64,000 nt of DNA from JAIXWP01 sp046309775. Its GTDB lineage: Bacteria; Bacteroidota; Bacteroidia; Flavobacteriales_D; Sanyastnellaceae. A program made the position numbers and the translations under genes. Positions within the stretch are counted from its first letter, which is position 1; each line of letters starts with the position of its first letter. The stretch lies in the NCBI GenBank assembly GCA_046309775.1, contig JBKCOM010000062.1:1-64000 (forward strand), given 5' to 3'. Under the pieces are notes generated by a model, which searched no databases, had not been told where the DNA came from, and was given only the letters and a program-made list of their open reading frames with translations. This document shows, in pieces, positions 34,504 to 43,457 of this stretch.

Positions 34504-35253
34504 ATGGCTACCAATATACTAATTGTAGAAGACGAAAGCATTGTTAGAAAGGACATTGAGCGCAGTTTGACTAAGCTTGGTTACAATGTGATTGCTCAGG
34601 CAGATAATGGCCTAAAGGCCATAGAAATGGCCCTTGAACATAAGCCCGAGATTGCACTGATGGATATCATGCTCAAAGGCGATATGACAGGAATAGAGGC
34701 CGCTGCGAAAATCAAAGAAGCCATAAACATCCCGGTGATTTTCCTTACAGCCTACGCAGATGAGGCAACTTTGAATAAGGCAAAAATTACAGAGCCACAC
34801 GGTTATATACTTAAACCATTCAAGGAAATTGACTTGCACACCACCATTGAGATGGCGCTGCATAAGCATAAAAAAGAGCAAGAGTTAAGAGTCGAAAATG
34901 ATCTGCTCAAGTCGCTGAGTCAGTTCAAATCTGAGGCAGAACACCTTTTCGTTAAGCATCAGTCGCGTCTGGTGAAATTAAACACCTCAGATATTTATTT
35001 CGTAGAAGCGCTAAAAGACTACGTGCAAGTGATTACAAAAGATCACAAATACACGATTCACGCGACAATGAAGGATGTCGAGAAAAAGATGCCCTCAAAA
35101 ATGTTTCAGCGCGTTCACCGATCTTTTATTGTGAATATGGACAAGATTGAAGCGATTCTTGGCGGCAACGTTATTATGCAAGATCTACATAAAGAGATTC
35201 CAGTGGGCGGCAACTACAGAGATGAATTGGGAGCCCGCATAAACGTTTTATAG
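34504..35253 (+). CDS. LytTR-family DNA-binding response regulator
   Basis: A 249-residue protein. The receiver domain spans residues 1-120 with acidic pocket VEDE, phosphoacceptor Asp54 (LMDIML), Thr82 and Lys104 (ILKPF). A LytTR DNA-binding domain follows (about 145-249: LVKLNTSDIYFVEALKDYVQV, then FQRVHRSFIVNMDKIEAI). It should be phosphorylated by the HisKA_2 kinase encoded just upstream. Targets are unknown. LytTR binding sites are typically pairs of short imperfect repeats; none was confirmed here. It ends 2 bp from the convergent flippase gene. Confidence 0.95.
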   Translation: MATNILIVEDESIVRKDIERSLTKLGYNVIAQADNGLKAIEMALEHKPEIALMDIMLKGDMTGIEAAAKIKEAINIPVIFLTAYADEATLNKAKITEPHGYILKPFKEIDLHTTIEMALHKHKKEQELRVENDLLKSLSQFKSEAEHLFVKHQSRLVKLNTSDIYFVEALKDYVQVITKDHKYTIHATMKDVEKKMPSKMFQRVHRSFIVNMDKIEAILGGNVIMQDLHKEIPVGGNYRDELGARINVL

Positions 35254-35255
35254 CC

Positions 35256-36701
35256 CTAATTTTCAAACAAAAGCTTCTTTGCGCGCTCAAGGTCCTTCCT
35301 GAAGAAAAAGAGGGTTAAAAGGACAGATAATAAAGCCGCGCCAGATGTTGAAGCCACATATCCAATATGTGATTCGCTCACAAATGAGGCAATAAGCACC
35401 ATAGCCACCAACGCAGGATATGCAATCATTTTTTGATAGTTGATATCCAAATCAACTCGCGCACGCAACTGCCAATACAAGAAAATCAAGGAAAACACTT
35501 TTCCCAATGTCACCGATAGCACCGCTCCTAAAAGACCATATTTTGGAACGAGCACCACTAGCAGGAAGACGTGTATGATAGAGCTATAAAACAAGGCATA
35601 AACTAGGCGCGATGGTTCTTTGCGCAACATCAGAATACCCATATACAAACTGAATAGCGTGCGTGTAAAAAAGGAAATCCCGATAATTCCGAGTAGAGAA
35701 AAAGATTGATAGAGCTCCGGGTTCTTTACAAACCAAGGCGCGATAATAGGAATTCCTACCATACAAGCAATCACACCAAAGACAGAGGCCACAAGATAAG
35801 AATGAAGCAAGGTTTTGGCCTTCGACATTGGCGGCTGCATGTAGTCACCACCCCAGCTAGAATATATTTTAGGCAAAATAAATCCCCCAAGGCCCATTAA
35901 TAAAAACTCCACAGGCGAAAGGCATTTGGCGGCGAAATCATATATCGCAACGTCTGTCATCGTGCATTCGTTGGTGATAATGAAACGATCCACATAATTC
36001 AGCAGCCACATCAAAAAGGTGTATCCAAACATCGTTGAGCTAATCACCACAATTTCTTTACTACCCTTGAAGTCAACGCGCGGAAGCGAATCTTTCGATT
36101 GAAAATAAAGAGCCAAAAGGAATATTAATACACCGCTTACCAACCGCCCCATCAGCGGTCCCATCACATTTTTTCCAAAAAGATAGAGAAATAAAATCGA
36201 TAGCGCTACAGTGAAAATGAAATTGAAAATGTTTGAAAAGTAAAACTTGCTGCGTTCTTGTTGATAGGTTTGATGAGTCGTTTGTGTTCTAAAATATCCA
36301 TTGAAAAACCCCGTGGCGATACTCATCAATCCGAAGGGCCAAAAGGATAGAGTCTCCGCGGGAAACACCGATTGGAAGGCGGCCTTGCCAATAATAAAAA
36401 ACACACCAATAATCACTAAGCCAGCGATCAATTGAAGGCCCAATGCTCGAGAGTAATAGAGTTTTTTCGAGTCGCTATTTTTCGTTGAATCATTCAACAA
36501 TATTGGAACATATTGCTCCACTCCCACACTCGTGATTACTTGAAATAATAAAGAAATGCTGATATAAACATTCAGTCGCCCGAAGTCTTCGGTACTGAGA
36601 TTATTGCTGTAAAAGGGCAACAAAACCAGCGCACTCATAAAGGGCAAGGAGCTCACAACTGTGAAAATCAAAGATTCAATTACGCGCTTGCTGAGCATCA
36701 T
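35256..36701 (-). CDS. Polysaccharide flippase (Wzx/MOP superfamily)
   Basis: About 481 residues with roughly 12-14 hydrophobic segments and the polysaccharide-export N-terminus (FTVVSSLPFMSALVLLPFYS, then STEDFGRLNVYISISL). The longest frame begins with TTG at 36725, but the ATG at 36701 is preceded by AGGTGA, so I chose that. It is expected to move lipid-linked glycan across the inner membrane. It is divergent from a glycosyltransferase gene only 30 bp away. With the three-gene glycan operon at 3865-6937 it gives the window two glycan loci. Confidence 0.88.
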   Translation of the reverse strand: MMLSKRVIESLIFTVVSSLPFMSALVLLPFYSNNLSTEDFGRLNVYISISLLFQVITSVGVEQYVPILLNDSTKNSDSKKLYYSRALGLQLIAGLVIIGVFFIIGKAAFQSVFPAETLSFWPFGLMSIATGFFNGYFRTQTTHQTYQQERSKFYFSNIFNFIFTVALSILFLYLFGKNVMGPLMGRLVSGVLIFLLALYFQSKDSLPRVDFKGSKEIVVISSTMFGYTFLMWLLNYVDRFIITNECTMTDVAIYDFAAKCLSPVEFLLMGLGGFILPKIYSSWGGDYMQPPMSKAKTLLHSYLVASVFGVIACMVGIPIIAPWFVKNPELYQSFSLLGIIGISFFTRTLFSLYMGILMLRKEPSRLVYALFYSSIIHVFLLVVLVPKYGLLGAVLSVTLGKVFSLIFLYWQLRARVDLDINYQKMIAYPALVAMVLIASFVSESHIGYVASTSGAALLSVLLTLFFFRKDLERAKKLLFEN

Positions 36702-36731
36702 GCTTTGTTCACCTAAATTTGCCAATATCTA

Positions 36732-37766
36732 ATGCGACCAAAGCTATTATACATATACCCATCTCGCTCCACATTCGTCATAAAAGATTTAAAGAGTCTT
36801 TCGTTAGAATATGATGTAGTCGAACTTCTGTTTGCCCCAAAAGCCAAATGGAGGCTTCCATTGGTGTGGCTAGGCTTGTTTTTTCGCTTATTGTTGGAAA
36901 GAAATTACCGCTATATCGTTTGTCAATTCGGGGGTTATCAGTCTTTAATTCCTGCTCTCTTTAAAAGATTTTTTGGAAAAAAGCTAGTGATTGTTGTTGG
37001 TGGCTTCGACGCCGTTTCAATTCCATCCATTGGATATGGAGGGTTTCAAAACAAATGGATGAGTCGCGCATTGTCTTTTTCCTATAAAAACGCCGATGTC
37101 ATCATTCCCGTGCACCGTTCACTAATAAAAAGCGAACAAAGCTATTGTAGTGAGGTTCCAAAATTTCAGGGCATTCAGCACTTTATCGAAAATTTGACAA
37201 CACCATTCGTCGAAATCCCCAACGGTTATGACCATCAAAAATGGCCTCTTACTAATCACAACCTACGTGACCGAGTGTGTATCACTGTAGCTGGTGGTCT
37301 TGAGGAAGAAAGAAGATTCATTCTAAAAGGTATTGATCTCATAGCAGAAGTAGCCGCTCTCCTTCCCGACTTCAAATTTATCGTGATTGGAGGAAGCAAG
37401 ACAACAGAGCTTAACAACTTGGCTTATTTGCCAGAAGTAAAGAATACGGAGCTATCAGAATATTACAATTCGGCGATGATTTACTTGCAGCTATCACTGT
37501 CAGAAGGGTTTCCTAATGCCCTTTGTGAGGCAATGCTCTGCGGCTGTATTCCAGTGGTTTCAGCAGTAGCTGCTATGCCCGACATTGTCGGTCAAGAGGG
37601 ATGCATTCTTCAATCTAAGAATGTTCTAGAGCTTAAATCAATACTGGAACGCATACCGAATGGACATTCGGTTGAAAAAATGGAAGCAGTCAGAAATAGA
37701 ATAGAATCCCTTTACACAGAGGAGGCTCGAGCTAAAAAACTTCTAGATACTATCGCAAAAGTGTAA
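36732..37766 (+). CDS. Glycosyltransferase, GT-B fold (family 4-like)
   Basis: A 344-residue cytoplasmic enzyme. The acceptor half (MRPKLLYIYPSRSTFVIKD) contains the hydrophobic patch LVWLGLFFRLLL, which may associate with the membrane. The donor half starts at CITVAGGLEEERRF and contains the E-x7-E signature in SEGFPNALCEAMLCGCIPV. Its 3' end overlaps the convergent giant PKD gene by 17 bp. It shares a 30-bp divergent gap with the flippase gene and probably acts in the same glycan pathway; sugar specificity is unknown. Confidence 0.9.
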   Translation: MRPKLLYIYPSRSTFVIKDLKSLSLEYDVVELLFAPKAKWRLPLVWLGLFFRLLLERNYRYIVCQFGGYQSLIPALFKRFFGKKLVIVVGGFDAVSIPSIGYGGFQNKWMSRALSFSYKNADVIIPVHRSLIKSEQSYCSEVPKFQGIQHFIENLTTPFVEIPNGYDHQKWPLTNHNLRDRVCITVAGGLEEERRFILKGIDLIAEVAALLPDFKFIVIGGSKTTELNNLAYLPEVKNTELSEYYNSAMIYLQLSLSEGFPNALCEAMLCGCIPVVSAVAAMPDIVGQEGCILQSKNVLELKSILERIPNGHSVEKMEAVRNRIESLYTEEARAKKLLDTIAKV

Positions 37767-40700
37767 CACTACCTTGCTGTATAGCCAGAATGGGGTCATC
37801 GGTGCTTCTGTATTTCATTATCCAGTTATACACACCGTCTTGAGCTTCTACTCCCTTGATAGAGCCGTCCCAACATCCCTCAACATCTGTTGTGGTGAAC
37901 ACAATCTTTCCCCAGCGATCAAAGATGGTGAACTCATATTGGAGCACATCACTTCCATAAAAAGAAGGCTTGAAAACATCGTTGTTGCCGTTACCATCAG
38001 GCGTAAAAGCATTGGGAAAATAAAATAATAATTCTGGATCTACTGTAACGTTGCGATAAGTAGTGTCAGCACATCCGAAGGTATTGGCTACAATTTGGGT
38101 AATGACGTAATCGCCCCAAACATCGTATTCGTGCGGCCCTTCACTGTAACTGCTGAGATTGCCATCGCCAAAGTCGTACAACCAAGCAGTCACATCCAAA
38201 CTCGATGCGTTTTCAATCACAACCACTGGCTGTAACATAGTCACTTCGTTATTAGCGATGTTGAAACCCGCAACAGGCTTAGGGTGAATCTGAACATGCT
38301 GCTGCATGGTGCTGTCAGAAGTGCATCCGTGATTTGACGTGGCGCGCAACGTTATGTCCCAAAGACCAGCTTGGTTGAAGTAGAATGAGGCATTTTGAGA
38401 ATTGTCCACCTCTTGGTCACCAACAAACCACTGCCACGCCACAATGCTGCTTGGAATATCAATGGATGACAAGTCGATGGTTTCAATCAATTCTCCTTCA
38501 CAATAAGTATTTCGATCAACAACAAAATCAATTTCGGGATTGGGATAAACGTTGAGTACACCTTGAGCGAAACCCGCGCAACCCAAATTGGTCAACGCTT
38601 CCAGAGATATGTTATACTGTCCTGGATTTTCGAATAAATGTTCTGCGTTGTGAGTGTTTGGTTCTTCTATCTCCACATCAAATTCCCAATTGAAATCCGT
38701 AATGATTCCCGCGCCCAAAGTGATATCTGGATTGAAATAAGCTACTTGACCGGCACAAATAGGCTCCAAGTTGAGTTCAATATCTGGTGTAGGATGCACA
38801 GTTACAAACTGAGTGAGTGTATCGCTGCAACCGATTTCGCTCGTTACTACTAGTGTCGCAGGAAGTACGCCCCAATCGGTAAATGAATAAAGTATGGTCG
38901 CATCATCGATAATGGAGTTATTTTGGAAAATCCACTCCCACCCTACGATCTCTCCCTCAGTAATAGTGGAAGTGGATTGAAATGTCAATTGAGTTTGTTC
39001 ACATCCATCCTCAAGGGTAAAGCTAGAAACAGGAACATGAAACACTTGGATCAAGGTATCATAGTCAATGCTGCATCCATGCTCTGAAGTGAAGGTGGCG
39101 TGAATGGTTTTTTGTCCTGGACTATCGAAATATACTCCTGTTGGTGTGAATGAAAAAGATATTGGACCGTCTTCAAACTGCCAGAAAGATTCAGTGACAA
39201 CTCCATCACTCACTGAAGTAAGGTTGCCGATAGGAAGCGCAATATTTTGACAAACATCATTCAAAATAACATGTGCGATGGGTAGCGCATGAATTACAAG
39301 TGGTGTGGAGGCTTGGTTAGTACATCCAAAACTATCAGAGTAGACATAGGTTGCGCTATGATTTCCCGCGCCAACGGATGTATCGAAATGTGTGCTTTGT
39401 GTCCCATTAAACTCATAATGACCACCCAAAGGCAATCCACCCGAAAAGAGAAGGGCACCGGCGTCTTCGCATACGGGATTGATAGGCGCAAGTGTTACCT
39501 CAGGCAAAGCTCTAATCAAAACGTCTGATGTAATCTCGCTGCTACATCCATTACCATCAGTATACTCATAACGTACACTCTTAATTCCAGGATCTAGTGA
39601 TGCGTTGAAAAAGTTGGTCGGAATGTCATCCACAAAATATGCTCCTCCTGATGGTAAACCTGTCACTAACTCGAAGCCTTCTGATTGATGACAAACATAT
39701 TCAGGTAGTTCTAATGCTAGCACCGGTAACGGATTTACAGTTACGGTAATAACTTCTGTTGTGACACAGTCGTCAAGTGTTCCTGTTACTGTATATTGGG
39801 TTGTTGTAGCGGGATGGAGTAAGTACAAATTAGAGATTTCATCGTAGGTTACAGGGCCACCACTCCATTCATAGTTATCTGCATTTTGAATTTGAATGGT
39901 TGCAGTTTCGCCAGCACAAATGGCAGCGGGTTGTTCAAACGCCAAGGTGAGATTCTCGACAACAATTGGGTTTTGACACTCTACGAATACCTGACATCCA
40001 TTTTGATCGGTCATGATCAACTGTGGACAGTAAGTTCCAGCTTGTTTATAGTCGTGAGATACTTGTGTGTTACCAGTTGGATCTCCGTTACCATCATTGA
40101 AGTCCCAGAAATAACTAAATGAATTATCGTTGATATTATAGGCGGCCAAATTCACGTGGAACGGTGCACACGGTGTTTCGTCAAGGTCCATACTAAAAGG
40201 CCCGATGACATCACCGAAATTCAGAATGTCTGGAACCACCAAGGTTGCGGAGCACCCGAGGATATTAGTAACAGTGAGTGATACATCATAAACGCCCAGT
40301 GGATATGTGTGAAATGTTGTGGCGCCTGTTCCAACTTGATTGTCTCCGAAATCCCATACGAATGCGGTGTTATTTCCAGGTGTAGTGTTTTCAAATGACA
40401 CACCCATCAAGCAGTTATTGAAGTTGGAGTTGTAGGTGAATGAAACGGCAGGATTCGCTATTTCTACCCCATCGTTCATGCAATAGGTGCGTTCGCATCC
40501 GTTAGCAGATGTCACCGTTAGACACACCTCATAAATTCCATTCGCAGAAAAAGCATGTTCTGGATTAGTGAGATTGGATGTATTGCTCGAGCCTGAACCA
40601 GGATCAACAAAGTTCCAAGAGGAAGAGATAAAATTGCCTTGTGAAGTGTTCGTGAAAGCAATGGGAGAGTTTTGGCAAAACGGACCTGCTGGCACCGTAA

Positions 40701-43398
40701 ATGAAGGAATAGCGGGAAGGTCCGTGGCCACCGTTTGGGTCACTTCTGAGATACATCCAAGCGAGTTGGTGGCTACCACAGTGGCGGTGATTCCGTTGGT
40801 GTAATCAAACGGAGGCAAGAAAGAGTGCGTTGGTGAAATATCGTTGGATGTTCCCCCATCACTGAAGGTCCAAGATGCTGATGTAATGTTGTTTGCATTC
40901 GGAATTAGCGTGTATGACACATCCTCACATAGATCCACAGCCGCTATGGTGAAGGAGGCAAAGTCAAAGCTAGAAGTTACACATACTGCATCTTCGTAAA
41001 AAGCATTGCTTGAGCAGCCATAGGCATTAAGTGCATTGATAGTGAAATCATAGCAGCCCTCATACCAAAAACGCATTTCGGGCCAGAAGTTGCCGCCATA
41101 GGCGACATAACTCGTGTCTATTTCGCCATCATGGATGTATACGGTCTGCCACTGTTCTTCATCAAGCAAATAGTCAACATGTATTTCATAGCCATTGCTC
41201 ACAACTACGTCCCAATGGCTATTCCATTGGGTACTTTGAATAAACACAGGCAAAGGACCGCATCCAGTATTAGTGCTGAAAGTGACATCGCTGGTGGGCA
41301 CGGCAAGGTTGACCGTGTGAGTTTTATCATCTGGACAACTCATCGTTGAGCTTGTGGCCGTGAGAGTTATTTCGTAGTCTCCAAAAGTGCTGTAGGTATG
41401 CGTATACTCAGTAACATTGGAAACAGGCGCACTTCCGTCACCAAAATCCCATGATAATCCTTCTGCGCCAATGCTCATGTCGGCGACACTTACTGTAAGC
41501 ATGTCTCCACAACTCACGTTGAACTCGAAAAGAGCCACAGGAGGCTCTATGTAGATGTAATTCGGTAGCGTGTCAATGAGGTTGCACGCACCGCTTATGA
41601 TGCTAAGACTTAGATCGAAATAGCCCGTGTCTTCGTAAATATGTTCTATACAAGTTTCATCCTCAGCCATAGTAATCCAACCACTTTCGTCGTGAAAATT
41701 CCAACTGTATTGATTTCCATCAAGAGCGGGTATACAGAATTGAATTCCCTCCCCAGCGCAGCTTACGGTGTTGCTTGCGCTGAATGTTGGAATGATGGGG
41801 GCTTGCACAGCGATAGGCTGCGGAACAGTAAATGTGGATGTGCATCCGTTTGATGTGGTTACCGTCACTGTTGGACTGAATAATCCATGTGAGGTGTAGC
41901 TGTACGAAGGACTAGCTTCATTGGAGTCCTCTATACCGTCATCGTTAAAATCCCAGCTATAAGAAGCAACAGTTGCACCTCCTGAAATAGTAAAATTTTC
42001 TGGGATAAAGGGCTCATCGAAACATAGTATTGTTGGCGCTTCGAAACTTACAGACGGCGTCTGAACAGTAATGAAATTACTTTGTGATAGTGCCGCGCTG
42101 CATCCAGTGGAAGAAGTTATTTGAACCGCGACGCCGAATGAGCCGGTGTTGGTAAAGGTGTGGTTGATAGTCTGTGTGTTGCCGACACTTTGTCCACCAA
42201 TAATCCAGTTATAGGTGAAAGTACCAGAACCCGACACGTTAGCTGTAAGTGAAGTGGTAAATGGCGCAGTACACCCGCTTGTGGTAGAGGCAGAGATGGT
42301 TGCTGTAAGAGAATTTTGAACGTTGATAGTGATACTATTTGCAAGAGTAGCTGTGCAGCCAGGACCGTATGAAACCGTGAGAGAGGGTTGATAACTGCCG
42401 CTTCCGGCATAAATGAAGGAAGGATTAGCAGCCTGAGAATCGATGGTACCATTGCCATCAAAATCCCATGCAAATGATGTTGGAGCTGGAGTCGTGGTGT
42501 TTGTAAAAGTAACACCTTGTCCTGCACATATCGTTGTTGCAGAAACGTTGAATTGAGGGTTGGGTGTACTGAGTAATTGGACATCGTGGCACACCTCTGA
42601 GCTACAATTTTCGGCATCCATTACTGTGAGACAAACAGGATATGTACCTACCGCTGTGTATGTTTGAGAAGTAGCGGCAGTACCGGCAACTGTTTGTTGT
42701 TGTCCATTTCCGAAATCCCACAATGAGGTTAACGCTCCGTTTCCCGTGGAACTATTTTGAAAATTGAATGTAGCAGGTGATGTGCAGCTTGCGAATGATG
42801 TTGATGTAAACGCGGCGGTTGGGAAGTTATCGGTGATTTGTATCCCTCCGCTCATGAGGAAAGTGTCGAAGCAGCCGTTCTCGTCGGTGATGTTCAATAC
42901 CGGTGAGTAGTTGCCCTCGGTGGTGTAGCAATGATTGGCAGTGCTCCCGTTTCCCGTGGAACCATTTCCGAAATCCCAATTGATTTGTGTGATTGCTCCC
43001 GATCCAGCGACGGAAGTGTTTGTAAACTCGACGCAATGGGGATAGCACCCAGAAGGATCGTCAACGCTAAATGTAGCCTCGGGTCTGGAGTAAACGGTGA
43101 TGTAATCATTCAGAGTTTGATTCTGATTTCCGTTTATGGTGAGACTTACGTCGTAAGTTCCAGGGGTGTTGAAGATAGAAACATATTGAGCGTTGGAGGC
43201 GGTGAGTTGTGTACCAGAAGGAGTGGTAATTACCCAAGAATAGGAAGTAATTCCAGATGTAGGAGCTGTAACGTTAATCACGACTCCAAAAGGTGCGCAG
43301 CCGCTTGTTTGAACGGCTTGGAAAGTAACTTGCCCATGGGTCAGCGCTGTCGCTAGGAGTGCGGTTACTAAGGCTATGAGTCGTGGTGTTTTCAACAA
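37750..43398 (-). CDS. Giant PKD-repeat surface protein with CHU_C tail
   Basis: About 1882 residues. There is no ATG at the 5' end: TTG codons at 43398 and 43395 are the only candidates before the stop at 43417-43419, giving a signal peptide (KTPRLIALVTALLATALTHGQ). At least 14 PKD-type units follow, recognisable by W-x-F-G/D-x-G (INWDFGNGST, LWDFGNGQQ, FAWDFDGNG, YSWDFNDDG, LSWDFGDGS, FVWDFGDNQ, YFWDFNDGN). The tail is the gliding-motility-type CHU_C domain (FPNAFTPDGNGNNDVF ... FDRWGKIVF ... GVYNWIMKY). Secretion through the type IX system is expected. It is a fibre-like surface protein with no enzymatic motif seen. No PorP/SprF gene is adjacent, unlike the other giant. Confidence 0.92.
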   Translation of the reverse strand: MLKTPRLIALVTALLATALTHGQVTFQAVQTSGCAPFGVVINVTAPTSGITSYSWVITTPSGTQLTASNAQYVSIFNTPGTYDVSLTINGNQNQTLNDYITVYSRPEATFSVDDPSGCYPHCVEFTNTSVAGSGAITQINWDFGNGSTGNGSTANHCYTTEGNYSPVLNITDENGCFDTFLMSGGIQITDNFPTAAFTSTSFASCTSPATFNFQNSSTGNGALTSLWDFGNGQQQTVAGTAATSQTYTAVGTYPVCLTVMDAENCSSEVCHDVQLLSTPNPQFNVSATTICAGQGVTFTNTTTPAPTSFAWDFDGNGTIDSQAANPSFIYAGSGSYQPSLTVSYGPGCTATLANSITINVQNSLTATISASTTSGCTAPFTTSLTANVSGSGTFTYNWIIGGQSVGNTQTINHTFTNTGSFGVAVQITSSTGCSAALSQSNFITVQTPSVSFEAPTILCFDEPFIPENFTISGGATVASYSWDFNDDGIEDSNEASPSYSYTSHGLFSPTVTVTTSNGCTSTFTVPQPIAVQAPIIPTFSASNTVSCAGEGIQFCIPALDGNQYSWNFHDESGWITMAEDETCIEHIYEDTGYFDLSLSIISGACNLIDTLPNYIYIEPPVALFEFNVSCGDMLTVSVADMSIGAEGLSWDFGDGSAPVSNVTEYTHTYSTFGDYEITLTATSSTMSCPDDKTHTVNLAVPTSDVTFSTNTGCGPLPVFIQSTQWNSHWDVVVSNGYEIHVDYLLDEEQWQTVYIHDGEIDTSYVAYGGNFWPEMRFWYEGCYDFTINALNAYGCSSNAFYEDAVCVTSSFDFASFTIAAVDLCEDVSYTLIPNANNITSASWTFSDGGTSNDISPTHSFLPPFDYTNGITATVVATNSLGCISEVTQTVATDLPAIPSFTVPAGPFCQNSPIAFTNTSQGNFISSSWNFVDPGSGSSNTSNLTNPEHAFSANGIYEVCLTVTSANGCERTYCMNDGVEIANPAVSFTYNSNFNNCLMGVSFENTTPGNNTAFVWDFGDNQVGTGATTFHTYPLGVYDVSLTVTNILGCSATLVVPDILNFGDVIGPFSMDLDETPCAPFHVNLAAYNINDNSFSYFWDFNDGNGDPTGNTQVSHDYKQAGTYCPQLIMTDQNGCQVFVECQNPIVVENLTLAFEQPAAICAGETATIQIQNADNYEWSGGPVTYDEISNLYLLHPATTTQYTVTGTLDDCVTTEVITVTVNPLPVLALELPEYVCHQSEGFELVTGLPSGGAYFVDDIPTNFFNASLDPGIKSVRYEYTDGNGCSSEITSDVLIRALPEVTLAPINPVCEDAGALLFSGGLPLGGHYEFNGTQSTHFDTSVGAGNHSATYVYSDSFGCTNQASTPLVIHALPIAHVILNDVCQNIALPIGNLTSVSDGVVTESFWQFEDGPISFSFTPTGVYFDSPGQKTIHATFTSEHGCSIDYDTLIQVFHVPVSSFTLEDGCEQTQLTFQSTSTITEGEIVGWEWIFQNNSIIDDATILYSFTDWGVLPATLVVTSEIGCSDTLTQFVTVHPTPDIELNLEPICAGQVAYFNPDITLGAGIITDFNWEFDVEIEEPNTHNAEHLFENPGQYNISLEALTNLGCAGFAQGVLNVYPNPEIDFVVDRNTYCEGELIETIDLSSIDIPSSIVAWQWFVGDQEVDNSQNASFYFNQAGLWDITLRATSNHGCTSDSTMQQHVQIHPKPVAGFNIANNEVTMLQPVVVIENASSLDVTAWLYDFGDGNLSSYSEGPHEYDVWGDYVITQIVANTFGCADTTYRNVTVDPELLFYFPNAFTPDGNGNNDVFKPSFYGSDVLQYEFTIFDRWGKIVFTTTDVEGCWDGSIKGVEAQDGVYNWIMKYRSTDDPILAIQQGSVTLLR

Positions 43399-43457
43399 TC
43401 TTTGGGTATATAGGGGTCACCCTTTTACTCAAAGGCTGTTGAAAGGTTACGACTCTT

